This document shows positions 49,925-58,098 of a stretch of DNA of 64,000 nt, piece by piece. The stretch spans positions 154,638 to 218,637 of the forward strand of contig NZ_LFIQ01000114.1 in NCBI RefSeq assembly GCF_001189245.1, in the 5' to 3' direction. Origin of the DNA: Bradyrhizobium pachyrhizi (lineage in GTDB: Bacteria; Pseudomonadota; Alphaproteobacteria; Rhizobiales; Xanthobacteraceae). Both the position numbers and the translations under genes were made by a program. How positions within the stretch are numbered: position 1 is the first letter of the stretch; each line of letters begins with the position of its first letter. A model generated the notes under the pieces. The model was not told the DNA's origin. It did not search any database and was given only the letters and a program-made list of their open reading frames with translations.

Positions 49925-50878
49925 TCAAGCCGAAGCTGCGAGCGCGTCCTTGGCCGCAGCGATATCGTTCGGACCGCCGACGGACACGCCGACCGCGCCG
50001 TCGGCAATGCGCTTGACGAGGCCGCTCAGCACCTTGCCGGCGCCGATCTCGAAGAACCGCGTCACGCCCTGCCCTGCCATATAGGCAACCGACTCGCGCC
50101 AGCGCACGGTGCCCGTGACCTGCTCGATCAGGCGGCGGCGGATCTCGTCGGGATCGGTGATGGCGGAAGCCAGCACGTTGCTGACGAGCGGCGCCGCGGG
50201 CGCCTTGATGGTCACGCCCGACAGCGCCTCTGCCATCGCATCGGCCGCCGGTTGCATCAGCTTGCAATGGAACGGCGCCGACACCGGCAGCAGCATGGCG
50301 CGCTTGGCGCCCTTGGTCTTGGCGATTTCGACCGCGCGATCGACGGCGGCCTTGTCGCCGGAGACCACCACCTGGCCGCCGCCATTGTCGTTGGCGGCCT
50401 GGCAGACCTGTCCCTGCGCCGCCTCGTTGGCGACCGCCACGGCGGTTTCGTAGTCGAGACCGAGCAATGCGGCCATCGCACCGACGCCGACCGGCACCGC
50501 CTTCTGCATCGCGAGCCCGCGGGTGCGGAGCAGCCGCGCGGTGTCGCTGACGGAGAGGCTTCCGGCGGCGGCCAGCGCCGAATACTCGCCGAGCGAGTGC
50601 CCGGCAACGAAGGCCGCGTTGCGGCCGACCGAAAAGCCGGCTTCGCCCTCGAGCACGCGCAATGTGGCGATCGACACCGCCATCAGCGCGGGCTGGGCAT
50701 TTTCGGTGAGTTGCAATGTCTCGCCGGGACCATCCCAGATGATCGCGGTCAGCTTTTCGCCCAGCGCGGAATCGACCTCGTCGAACACCGCCCTGGCCGC
50801 CGGAAAGGCGTCGGCCATGGCCTTGCCCATGCCGACCGCCTGCGAGCCCTGCCCGGGAAACGTAAATGCTGCCGTCAT
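49925..50878 (-). CDS. fabD: Malonyl-CoA:ACP transacylase
   Basis: Loads malonate on ACP. 317 residues; TFPGQGSQAVGMG at the N-terminus and the catalytic Ser in GHSLGEYSALAAAG. First gene of the fabD-fabG pair. Its upstream 265 bp contain a 14-bp tandem repeat block. Confidence 0.98.
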   Translation of the reverse strand: MTAAFTFPGQGSQAVGMGKAMADAFPAARAVFDEVDSALGEKLTAIIWDGPGETLQLTENAQPALMAVSIATLRVLEGEAGFSVGRNAAFVAGHSLGEYSALAAAGSLSVSDTARLLRTRGLAMQKAVPVGVGAMAALLGLDYETAVAVANEAAQGQVCQAANDNGGGQVVVSGDKAAVDRAVEIAKTKGAKRAMLLPVSAPFHCKLMQPAADAMAEALSGVTIKAPAAPLVSNVLASAITDPDEIRRRLIEQVTGTVRWRESVAYMAGQGVTRFFEIGAGKVLSGLVKRIADGAVGVSVGGPNDIAAAKDALAASA

Positions 50879-50990
50879 CGGCGATCCCTACCTTGTTGAG
50901 CGTGATCTCCGCGCAGGCGCTTTACGCCCGCCGCAGGGGAAAACGGTATCCGCGTCGCGCAAAACGCGCCACAGCGGGTCCGGGCCAATC

Positions 50991-51057
50991 CCTTGCAACC
51001 AAGCCTTGGCAATAAGGCCTTGGCAACCAAGCCTTGACAACCAAGCCTTGCAACCGG
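50991..51057. repeat. Five 14-bp tandem units of CCTTGGCAACCAAG type
   Basis: Units at 50991, 51004, 51018, 51032 and 51046 read CCTTG(G/A)CAACCAAG with small variations; the first is 13 bp, the others 14 bp, the last truncated. The unit contains CTTGG-CAA-CCAAG, a short inverted repeat. It is 113 bp upstream of fabD and 87 bp downstream of the desaturase stop. Confidence 0.85.
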
Positions 51058-51143
51058 CCCCGGACCGGGCCGTAAGACACTGATGGAGGCGGTGCTGTCA
51101 AGCCGCGCCGGAGGAACCCTGGGGATGCCGGTCCGGCTCCAGG

Positions 51144-52112
51144 CTAGAACCCGCCGGCATTCTGGTCGGCGTTAACTTCGGCGCCAGCCCTCGCCCGGCG
51201 TGCGCTGTTGACCAGCTGCCCCGGACGATCCTCGCTGGCGGGCCTGGCGGTCGCCATCCGCAGCACCGCGGCGTAGCCCGGCTGCACCTCCATCCGGCCG
51301 GCATAGCGGCTTTCGCTCAGGATGCGATGGACGCGCGGCAGGTTGTAGCAGGGCACGTAGAACAGCAGATGATGCTCGAGGTGATAGTTCACGTAATACG
51401 GCGCGATGAAGAGACGCTCGAGGACGTTGGCCCGTGTGGTGCGGGTATTGCGCAGGGGATCGGAGCTGTCGGGCACGACGGCGTGTTCGGCAATGTTGCG
51501 GATACGCGTGATCACCATCATCCAGGTCAGCAGAGGCACCAGCCACAACAGCGGATAGGCCCACCACACGCCGGCGGCGGCGAGGCCCGCGAACAGCAGC
51601 GCATTGGTGACGCATTGCGGCCCGAGCTTCTGCCAGAAGTTGGCGGCGCGCCGCGACAACGGCCACTCCTTCGGCCCGATCGCATTGAGCAATTGCGCCT
51701 TGCGCTGCTGGTAGCCGGTCTGCCCGGTGATATCGCGGAAGAACTTGCGGCGGTAGCTCAGCTTCGTGATCGGAAACGGCGCCGACAGCACGAGATCGGG
51801 ATCATCCTCCTGCTGCGTCCGCGCATGATGCTGCAGATGATAGCGGCGATAGCCGCGGGTCTCCGCGAAGATCGGATAGGCGCAGAACCACTGGCTCAGC
51901 GTCAGATTGGTCCTCTCGTCCGCCGACAGGCAGCCGTGCGCCCCGTCATGCATCAGGATCGCGAGCCCGAGCTGGCGCGAGCCGATGATCGCGACCGCGA
52001 GCAGATAGGTCAGCGGATTGGGCCACCACGCGACCAGCGCGATCGCGCCCAGGATCAGCGCCCAGGCGTGCACGATCAGGGCTGCGCCCTTCCACGTGGT
52101 GCGCTCGCGCAC
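51144..52112 (-). CDS. Fatty acid desaturase (membrane di-iron)
   Basis: Membrane fatty acid desaturase of at least 322 residues. The three His boxes are HDGAH, HLQHH and HLEHH, all intact. Hydrophobic helices are at about residues 10-45 and 150-195. The start is doubtful: the open frame begins after a TGA with a GTG at 52112 as the only reasonable start and no proper ribosome binding site. The preceding TetR gene's stop overlaps an ATG at 52168 (ATGA), but that frame runs MTALRMRARD and then diverges. One extra base near 52138 would join it to FLTEDELVAV and give 341 residues. This may be a true frameshift or a sequencing error. C-terminus is hydrophilic. Confidence 0.88.
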   Translation of the reverse strand: MRERTTWKGAALIVHAWALILGAIALVAWWPNPLTYLLAVAIIGSRQLGLAILMHDGAHGCLSADERTNLTLSQWFCAYPIFAETRGYRRYHLQHHARTQQEDDPDLVLSAPFPITKLSYRRKFFRDITGQTGYQQRKAQLLNAIGPKEWPLSRRAANFWQKLGPQCVTNALLFAGLAAAGVWWAYPLLWLVPLLTWMMVITRIRNIAEHAVVPDSSDPLRNTRTTRANVLERLFIAPYYVNYHLEHHLLFYVPCYNLPRVHRILSESRYAGRMEVQPGYAAVLRMATARPASEDRPGQLVNSARRARAGAEVNADQNAGGF

Positions 52113-52164
52113 CGCGACCAGTTCGTCCTCGGTGAGGAATCACGGGCTCGCATGCGAAGCGCGG

Positions 52165-52881
52165 TCATGTGCTTGTCTCCCCGTCCGTTGAGGATGAAGT
52201 GCTGTGATCGCCGACCAGCCGCAGACGCGTCCCGTCATTGGCCGACGTTGAAGTTGATGTCGCCTGCTCGCCGAGCGCGCGCAGCAATTCGCGGCACATT
52301 TCCTCGGAGCCGCGGCCCATCGCAAAACCTTCGACGATCACGCCGATCGCGATCGCCCAGAACCGCCGCGAGCTCTCCTCGGGCGCGCGCAGCGAGCGCC
52401 AGCCATGCCGCTCGACCTGGCCCGCATAGGCGCGCGCGCCCTCGCTGTGCAGGCGTTCGATGGTGCGCTCGACCAGGGGCGCAAGGTCCTGCCGGCGTCG
52501 CGTGAGGGTCAAGGCCTCCGCGAAGAAGGCGACCGTGTCGGTCGCGGTCACGGTCTCGGCCAAAGCGTGGGTGTAGTCCCGCGGGGTGTGCGCATTCAGG
52601 GCGACCTGCTCGGTCGCGCGCGCGAGATAGAGCATGTCGCGGCTGGCGGCTTCGACGAACAGCGCTTCCTTGGTGCGGAAGTAATAGGTGATCTGGCTCG
52701 GAAAGGCGTCGGCGGCCGCGGCGATATCGGAGATCGATGTGCCCGAGAGCCCGCGCTCCTTGAACAGGCGGCTGGCGGCATCGAGCAGCAGCGAGCGCAT
52801 CTTGCGCCCCGCCGACCGCGTCGCGCGAACCGCGTGCTTCGGATCGGGCGCAGACATGCCGCTGGCGGTCTCCGAACCCAT
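52165..52881 (-). CDS. TetR-family regulator coupled to the desaturase
   Basis: 238 residues from the ATG at 52881 (MGSETASGMSAPDP), with GGGAGGA upstream. HTH part: SISDIAAAADAFPSQITYYF. The C-terminus is a Ser/Thr-rich tail (STSSSTDGETST). Its stop overlaps the desaturase start by four bases. A perfect 17-bp palindrome lies 20 bp before its start. In Pseudomonas a TetR-type regulator (DesT) controls desaturase genes; a similar role is inferred. Confidence 0.92.
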   Translation of the reverse strand: MGSETASGMSAPDPKHAVRATRSAGRKMRSLLLDAASRLFKERGLSGTSISDIAAAADAFPSQITYYFRTKEALFVEAASRDMLYLARATEQVALNAHTPRDYTHALAETVTATDTVAFFAEALTLTRRRQDLAPLVERTIERLHSEGARAYAGQVERHGWRSLRAPEESSRRFWAIAIGVIVEGFAMGRGSEEMCRELLRALGEQATSTSTSANDGTRLRLVGDHSTSSSTDGETST

Positions 52882-52900
52882 ATCTCGTCCTCCCAAGATA

Positions 52901-52917
52901 TTTGTATGACATACAAA
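52901..52917. promoter_or_regulatory. Perfect palindromic operator of the TetR-desaturase operon
   Basis: TTTGTATGACATACAAA is a perfect 8-1-8 palindrome. On the minus strand it covers a possible -10 (TACAAA, 52906-52901) with a -35 TTGATT at 52929-52924 and 17-bp spacing. Binding there would block the promoter, giving autorepression. Confidence 0.75.
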
Positions 52918-53003
52918 CAAAGAAATCAACGGGAAAACGCCCGAGGTTGCGTCAAACGGCCCGGAGGGCTACGACGCCTCGCGCATCCGGAGGCCGAGAA
53001 CCC

Positions 53004-53031
53004 TTGCTTTCGTACCCAAAATCCGTATAAG
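53004..53031 (+). promoter_or_regulatory. Probable rpsF promoter
   Basis: TTGCTT (53004-53009) and TATAAG (53026-53031) with 16-bp spacing, in the style of alphaproteobacterial housekeeping promoters. It implies an rpsF leader of about 180 nt. Confidence 0.5.
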
Positions 53032-53219
53032 CGCGGCATTCGTGGGCTCCGGCCGGGAGCTGAACGGACGGTCTCAGCAAATTCACCCGTTGATTTTGAT
53101 GTGGCAGGGCCAGTCGGCCCGTCGTCCCGTGCTCCCGCCTTCTTGAGCAGCTCGAGTCCTTTCCGAAGGTCTCGAAGGGCTTGTCGCCGGAAACCACGCC
53201 AACACAGGAAAGGACAACC

Positions 53220-53684
53220 ATGCCTCTTTACGAGCATGTTTTTCTCGCGCGTCAGGATGCGAGCACCCAGCAGGTGGATGAACTGACGGCCCAGATGACG
53301 GGGATCGTCGAACAGGGCGGCGGCAAGGTCACCAAGACCGAGAGCTGGGGCGTACGCTCCCTCACCTACCGCATGAACAAGAACCGCAAGGCGCATTTCG
53401 TGCTGATGAACATCGACGCACCGTCGGCCGTCGTCACCGAGATCGAGCGCCAGGAGCGGATCAACGAAGACGTCATCCGTTACCTCACCGTGCGCGTCGA
53501 AGAGCACGAGGAAGGCCCGTCCGCGATGATGCGCAAGGCCGACCGCGATCGCGAGCGCGATGACCGTGGTGGTGGCTTCCGTGGCGACCGCGAAGGCGGT
53601 TTCCGTGGTGACCGCGAGGGTGGCTTCCGTGGCGACCGTGGTCCGCGCCGTCCGCGCGACGAAGAAGCTGCGACCGAGGAGTAA
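53220..53684 (+). CDS. rpsF: 30S ribosomal protein S6
   Basis: 154 residues from the ATG at 53220, with AGGAAAGGA upstream. The S6 core ([19 protein letters not shown]...[11 protein letters not shown]) spans about 1-100. The C-terminal tail is Arg/Gly/Asp-rich, with three repeats of GGFRGDRE (118-141; DNA 53571-53642), which differ at synonymous positions. E. coli S6 also has a variable C-terminus that is glutamylated by RimK; here the sequence ends DEEAATEE, giving terminal acidic residues. First gene of rpsF-rpsR-DUF2232-rplI. Confidence 0.98.
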   Translation: MPLYEHVFLARQDASTQQVDELTAQMTGIVEQGGGKVTKTESWGVRSLTYRMNKNRKAHFVLMNIDAPSAVVTEIERQERINEDVIRYLTVRVEEHEEGPSAMMRKADRDRERDDRGGGFRGDREGGFRGDREGGFRGDRGPRRPRDEEAATEE

Positions 53685-53690
53685 AGAATC

Positions 53691-53930
53691 ATGGCTGATG
53701 CTGGTGCCCGCCGTCCGTTTTTCCGTCGTCGCAAGTCCTGCCCGTTCACGGGCGCGAATGCGCCGAAGATCGACTACAAGGATTCCAAGCTGCTGATGCG
53801 TTACGTCTCCGAGCGCGGCAAGATCGTGCCGAGCCGCATCACGGCCGTGTCCGCCAAGAAGCAGCGTGAGCTCGCCCGCGCCATCAAGCGCGCGCGCTTC
53901 CTCGGCTTGCTGCCCTACGTGATCAGGTAA
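53691..53930 (+). CDS. rpsR: 30S ribosomal protein S18
   Basis: 79 residues; [20 protein letters not shown] is the conserved N-terminus and [19 protein letters not shown] the rRNA-binding helix. It binds S6 on the 30S platform. It lies 6 bp after the rpsF stop. Confidence 0.98.
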   Translation: MADAGARRPFFRRRKSCPFTGANAPKIDYKDSKLLMRYVSERGKIVPSRITAVSAKKQRELARAIKRARFLGLLPYVIR

Positions 53931-53938
53931 TCGTTTCC

Positions 53939-53962
53939 GGCCGGCGGCTTACGTCGCCGGCC
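53939..53962 (+). terminator. GC-rich hairpin after rpsR
   Basis: GGCCGGCG (53939-53946) and CGCCGGCC (53955-53962) form an 8-bp stem with GCTTACGT loop; no T-run follows. It may stabilise the rpsF-rpsR mRNA or attenuate downstream expression. Confidence 0.45.
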
Positions 53963-54056
53963 GCTCATTCTCATAAGGCTTCCGGGTCGTCCGGTCGCCG
54001 ATGGTTGGGGTTCTCGAAGCAGGACCCCTAACCGCTCGAAGGGGGCGGGACAGCTG

Positions 54057-55025
54057 ATGATCGGGATACTCATTGTTGCACTTGCCGCCGGCGCCGCGTC
54101 GGCGCTGATGTTCGCCTCGATCAGTTCGGGCGCGCTGATCTCGTTGCTGCTGTACTTTCTTGCGCCGCTGCCGCTGATGGTGTCGGCACTCGCTTGGGGA
54201 CCGCTTGCCGCGGCCATCGGCGGCGTCGCTGCTGCATCCGTTCTCGGCGCGATCTTCGGACTTCCCTATTGCATCGCGTTTGCCATGATCGTCGCCGTGC
54301 CCGGCTGGTGGCTCGGCCACCTTGCGCTGCTCGGACGGCCGATCGAGAGCTCCGCCGGCGACAGCGCCACCCAGCAGCCGCCAGCGCTCGAATGGTACCC
54401 CGTCGGCCGTATCCTGCTCTGGATCGCAGCCTTCGCCATCATCACCACGACCGCAGCGCTGCTCACGCTCGGCTCGGATGCCGACACAGTCACCGGTGCT
54501 TTGCGGCGCGGCCTGCTTAAGGTGCTCGGCACCGGCGAAGGGTTGCCCAGCGGTGAGATCGAACGATTGGTCGACGTGCTGGTGATCCTCGCGCCCCTCG
54601 CTGCAACGATCCTCGCGATGGTCACGCTGACGCTGAGCCTGTGGCTCGCCGGCAAGATTGCGCAAACCTCGGGGCGGTTGAATCGGCCGTGGCCGGATTT
54701 CCGCACCACGGCGCTTCCGGCCGTGACGCTGGTCGCGCTGCTGGCGGCGGTCGGCGTCAGCTTCATCGGCGGCATGCTTGCGCTGCTGGCGCAGATCATC
54801 ACTGCGGCACTCGTAATCGCCTATGCGCTCGTCGGCTTCGCCGTTCTGCACACCTTGACGCTGTCGCTCACCAATCGCGGCTTCTGGCTCGGTGGCATCT
54901 ATGCGGTCGTCGTCATGTTCGGCTGGCCGATCGTGGCGATGTTCGCGCTCGGCATCGCCGACGCCGTGTTCGGGCTGCGCCAGCGCTATCTGCAGACAAG
55001 ACCGCCGCCTTTGCCCGCGGCTTGA
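54057..55025 (+). CDS. DUF2232 membrane protein
   Basis: 322 residues with about eight hydrophobic helices and short polar loops. Its position between rpsR and rplI is conserved in alphaproteobacteria. The family (DUF2232, YybS-like) has no settled function. The ATG at 54057 follows GGGGGCGGGA. A Ser/Asp/Gln-rich cytoplasmic loop is at about 100-120. Confidence 0.85.
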   Translation: MIGILIVALAAGAASALMFASISSGALISLLLYFLAPLPLMVSALAWGPLAAAIGGVAAASVLGAIFGLPYCIAFAMIVAVPGWWLGHLALLGRPIESSAGDSATQQPPALEWYPVGRILLWIAAFAIITTTAALLTLGSDADTVTGALRRGLLKVLGTGEGLPSGEIERLVDVLVILAPLAATILAMVTLTLSLWLAGKIAQTSGRLNRPWPDFRTTALPAVTLVALLAAVGVSFIGGMLALLAQIITAALVIAYALVGFAVLHTLTLSLTNRGFWLGGIYAVVVMFGWPIVAMFALGIADAVFGLRQRYLQTRPPPLPAA

Positions 55026-55076
55026 GATTCGATCCAACCGCTTAAACCCGTACTTAGCATCTAAAGGAGAACGAAA

Positions 55077-55679
55077 ATGGAAGTCATTCTGCTCGAACGC
55101 GTTGCCAAGCTTGGCCAGATGGGCGAAGTCGTGCGCGTCAAGGACGGGTTCGCCCGCAACTTCTTGCTGAAGCGCGGCAAGGCGCTGCGCGCCACCGAGG
55201 CGAACCGCGCCAAGTATGACGGCATGAAGGCCGAGCTCGAGGCCAACAACATCAAGGCCAAGGGCGAAGCCGCCAAGGTTGCCGAGAAGATCGACGGCCG
55301 CGACATCGTCATCATCCGCCAGGCCTCCGAGTCCGGCCAGCTGTTCGGCTCGGTCACGGTGCGCGACATCGTCGCCGCGCTGGCGACCGACGGCGTGACG
55401 GTTTCGCGCCCGCAGGTCTGGCTCGACTCGCCGATCAAGGTAATCGGCGCGCAGAAGGTGACGATCGCCGTCCACCCCGAGGTCGAGACCAGCGTCACCG
55501 TGACGGTCGCTCGCTCCGCTGAAGAGGCCGAGCGGATCAAGCGCGGCGAGGACATCTCGACCCGCCAGGAAGACCAGGACGCGGCTGCCGAGGCGCTCGC
55601 CGCCGCCGGCGAGTTCTTCGATCCGGAAGCCCAGCACGACGAGGAAGCCGCGCCGGCTCCGGCCGCCGAAGAGAAGTAA
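55077..55679 (+). CDS. rplI: 50S ribosomal protein L9
   Basis: 200 residues, longer than the 149 of E. coli because of a C-terminal acidic Ala/Glu extension (about 160-200, [12 protein letters not shown]). The N-terminal [20 protein letters not shown] is the rRNA-binding L9 signature. The ATG is preceded by AAAGGAGAA. Last gene of the rpsF operon, followed by an intrinsic hairpin. Confidence 0.98.
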   Translation: MEVILLERVAKLGQMGEVVRVKDGFARNFLLKRGKALRATEANRAKYDGMKAELEANNIKAKGEAAKVAEKIDGRDIVIIRQASESGQLFGSVTVRDIVAALATDGVTVSRPQVWLDSPIKVIGAQKVTIAVHPEVETSVTVTVARSAEEAERIKRGEDISTRQEDQDAAAEALAAAGEFFDPEAQHDEEAAPAPAAEEK

Positions 55680-55714
55680 GCTTCTCGCCATCGTCCAACC
55701 GACTAAACGCTACG

Positions 55715-55742
55715 AAGCCCGGCCTCGATCAGGCCGGGCTTT
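55715..55742. terminator. Hairpin terminator between rplI and the thioesterase gene
   Basis: AAGCCCGGCC (55715-55724), 7-nt loop, GGCCGGGCTT (55732-55741), then TT. It separates convergent genes; the thioesterase stop lies in the loop (55729). Confidence 0.7.
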
Positions 55743-56190
55743 GGATTCGTGCCGCCGTCTTGTCGTCGAGCATGGCGATCGAGGCCAATGCGGTCGCGGT
55801 GTGCTTCTCCTTGCCGTCGATCACGCAGAACACGTCGGCTGCAACGACGGCGACCTGACGTCCCGGCTTGATCACGCGCGCCCGGCAGATCAGACGATCG
55901 CCCGACGCCGGCGACAGCAGGTTCAGCTTGTACTCCGCCGTCAGCGCCGGCTGCCCGCGCGACGTCGCCGCTGCGATCGTGGTGGCGTTGTCGACCAGGA
56001 ACGCCGTCACCCCGCCGTGAAACAGGCCGTGCTGCTGCAACAGCTCCGGCCGGCGGTCGACCGCGAGCGTGCAGGTGCCGCGCGACAGCTCGGCCAGTTC
56101 GGCACCGACAAGACCCATGAAGCCCTGCCGGCCGACATTGTCGCGAATTCGCGTCGCGATCGGTGCAAAGTCGGGATCGGTCTCGCTCAT
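55729..56190 (-). CDS. PaaI-family thioesterase
   Basis: 153-residue hotdog-fold thioesterase from the ATG at 56190, with AGGAGG upstream. LLQQHGLFHGGVTAFLVDNATTIAA is the PaaI signature with the catalytic region (HGG...D). Likely cleaves acyl- or phenylacyl-CoA. Its start overlaps the TetR stop by ATGA. Confidence 0.92.
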   Translation of the reverse strand: MSETDPDFAPIATRIRDNVGRQGFMGLVGAELAELSRGTCTLAVDRRPELLQQHGLFHGGVTAFLVDNATTIAAATSRGQPALTAEYKLNLLSPASGDRLICRARVIKPGRQVAVVAADVFCVIDGKEKHTATALASIAMLDDKTAARIQSPA

Positions 56191-56792
56191 GAAGTCCCTC
56201 CTGTTCGCTCCGGCGCACCCGACGCCACCACTGCGCGATCCGCGCAGGCGATCAGCGTCTCGATCTGTTCGCGCGGATCGCCGGTATGGCGGCCCGACAG
56301 CCAGGCGCGGCAGAAGATCTGCGCCGGCCCGATGATCTGGCTGAAGAACAGCACAGCGCTCATCGGCAGCAATTCGCCGCGCGCAAGCAGCGGCGCGCGC
56401 CAGCGCTCGATGCCATCGGTGAGCCGCGAATTCTCGGTGCGCTGCGCGCCGCGCACCTCCTCGCCCCACTCGCTGCGCGAAATCTCGAACAGGAAGCGCG
56501 CCTCGCGCCGGTTGCTCACGACCCAATCGAGATGGGCGTGGATCAGCCGCGCAACGCCCTCGCCCGCCCCGCAGCTGGCGTCGACCGAGCTGATGATGGC
56601 GGCGTGATAGGCCTGCAGGATTTCCAGGAACAGGGTGCCTGCGAGCTCCTTCTTCGAGGTGAAGAAGTGGAAGAAGCTGCCGTTGGACGCGCGCGCGCGG
56701 GAGCGGATTTCGGCCACCGTCGCGCCCTCAAACCCGTCGCGGTCGAACACCGCCAGTCCTGCCGCCAGCAGATCTTCGCGTGCCGTGCTCAA
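56187..56792 (-). CDS. TetR-family regulator coupled to the thioesterase
   Basis: 201 residues; HTH part TVAEIRSRARASNGSFFHFF is typical. TetR C-terminal ligand domain with aromatic residues (ILQAYHAAIISSV). ATGA overlap with the PaaI gene. A palindrome over its probable promoter implies autoregulation of the two-gene operon, with an acyl-CoA a plausible ligand. Confidence 0.93.
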   Translation of the reverse strand: MSTAREDLLAAGLAVFDRDGFEGATVAEIRSRARASNGSFFHFFTSKKELAGTLFLEILQAYHAAIISSVDASCGAGEGVARLIHAHLDWVVSNRREARFLFEISRSEWGEEVRGAQRTENSRLTDGIERWRAPLLARGELLPMSAVLFFSQIIGPAQIFCRAWLSGRHTGDPREQIETLIACADRAVVASGAPERTGGTS

Positions 56793-56814
56793 GTCGTCCT
56801 CTCCTGACTAGATT

Positions 56815-56847
56815 AACACTCTAGAGTATTGCTCTAATGATGGTCAA
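56815..56847. promoter_or_regulatory. Operator and promoter of the TetR-thioesterase operon
   Basis: AACACTCTAGAGTATT (56815-56830) is a 16-bp dyad with 7 of 8 pairs matching, and contains the perfect ACTCTAGAGT (56818-56827). TAGAG-TATTG-CTCTA (56822-56836) overlaps it. On the minus strand TTGACC (56847-56842) is a good -35 upstream, so the operator lies across the -10 region. Confidence 0.6.
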
Positions 56848-56883
56848 TCGAATACGCCGGACCTTGGGGCCCGGCGTTGGCGA

Positions 56884-57840
56884 TTACTTCGAGGTCGGGG
56901 CTTCCGGCGGGCCGGAGCCTGGCGTCGTGGGCGGAGGTGGCGGCGGCGCCGTCGCAGTCACCGGCGGCGCGGCTGGCGCCGGAGCGGGGGATGCGGCTGC
57001 GGCCGGCTCGGATGCGGCAGGCGCAGCCGCCGCAGGTGCCGGTGTGACCTGCGGAACCGGATCGGATCGCACGGCAGGCGGTTCACCGCCGCCATTGCTC
57101 TTCGGCGCGTCGACCTTTGCCGTGTCGGGCTCGGCGGCAGGCTTCGCCGTCTTCTCGGCTTCACCCTTGTCATCATGCCTGGTGGATGTCTTGGAATCGT
57201 CGCTGGTCGCCACGCCCTTGGGTGTCTCCTCGGACTTCGGCTCCTCGACGGGCTTGCCGCGACGGCCGTGCTTCTGACGCGACGGCTTGCCCTCGCCCAA
57301 GGCCTGCGGCGTCTGGCCGTCGTCCGGCTTCGCGCCCTCCGGCGCCTCGCTCGGGCGGGCCATCCGCTTGCCGCGGTGAACTGGACGTCCTTCGGGATTC
57401 AAACCGTCGGTGTCAGGCTTGGCCCCTTCCTTGGCACCTTCCTGCGGCGCTGCATCCTGGTGCCGTCGCCGGGCTGGACGCTCGGACGGCTGTTCCGGAG
57501 ACTGGTTGGCCTCCTGCCTGCCTTCCCGGCCCTTGGCGCCCTTGGGTTGATCCTTGGCCTGGTAGCGCGGGTCGTTGGCGCCGTTCGAAATCAGATAGGA
57601 CGCAAGCACGCCGGCCATGTCGCTGGACGTCGTGTAGTGCTGGCGCAGGAATCCCGGCAGCGAACCGGCCGGAACCGACTTCAGCAGGCCGCGCGGGCTC
57701 TTGTGGCAAGCAGTGCAGGTGCTTGCGAAGATCTGGGAGGGGCTCTTGCCGGCCTCGAGGTTTTGCGCTTGCGCCGATACGGCTGACAGGCAGCCAGTCA
57801 GAAGCGCCACCGTCGCCAGACTGAGGGCTCGGCTCAACAT
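56884..57840 (-). CDS. Cytochrome c-like protein with long disordered tail, 318 residues
   Basis: Signal sequence (about 1-26; it contains both LTGC at 14-17, a possible lipobox, and an AQAQ end, a possible type I cleavage site). A short c-type domain follows with one heme site CTACH (42-46), and a distal part SDMAGVLASYLISNG. From about residue 95 the protein is Pro/Ala/Lys/Glu-rich and disordered to the end, with no Met-bearing heme ligand recognisable there. Likely electron-transfer or heme-binding role is uncertain; the truncated heme domain is small. It is unusual to have a 60-residue heme domain with a 220-residue tail. Confidence 0.8.
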   Translation of the reverse strand: MLSRALSLATVALLTGCLSAVSAQAQNLEAGKSPSQIFASTCTACHKSPRGLLKSVPAGSLPGFLRQHYTTSSDMAGVLASYLISNGANDPRYQAKDQPKGAKGREGRQEANQSPEQPSERPARRRHQDAAPQEGAKEGAKPDTDGLNPEGRPVHRGKRMARPSEAPEGAKPDDGQTPQALGEGKPSRQKHGRRGKPVEEPKSEETPKGVATSDDSKTSTRHDDKGEAEKTAKPAAEPDTAKVDAPKSNGGGEPPAVRSDPVPQVTPAPAAAAPAASEPAAAASPAPAPAAPPVTATAPPPPPPTTPGSGPPEAPTSK

Positions 57841-58098
57841 TCCTTAAGTCTCCAGATTCCGGAAAAATCGCCGCCGGCGCCTGATGGATCGGCCGCGGCG
57901 GTCACCTTTTAGCCGATTATCGCGCGAATGGAAGCGCAGCCATGACGCATCCACGCAATTGTCACATTTTGGAATATCGGCTTTGACCACAACGCAATAG
58001 CGCGATCTAATTCCCTGCCTATCTTGAGGTTGGGGACACATTGGAGTGATCAACTCCGGTGGTGTCGGTGTGCAGCTTGCCGTTCCGTTGGTGTTTCG

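Noticed and set aside
50991..51057. Could the 14-bp repeats be a CRISPR array?
   Set aside because: Units abut without spacers and are too short.
53571..53642. 24-bp repeats in rpsF as a CRISPR or VNTR element
   Set aside because: Inside the coding frame with synonymous variation; a peptide repeat, not an array.
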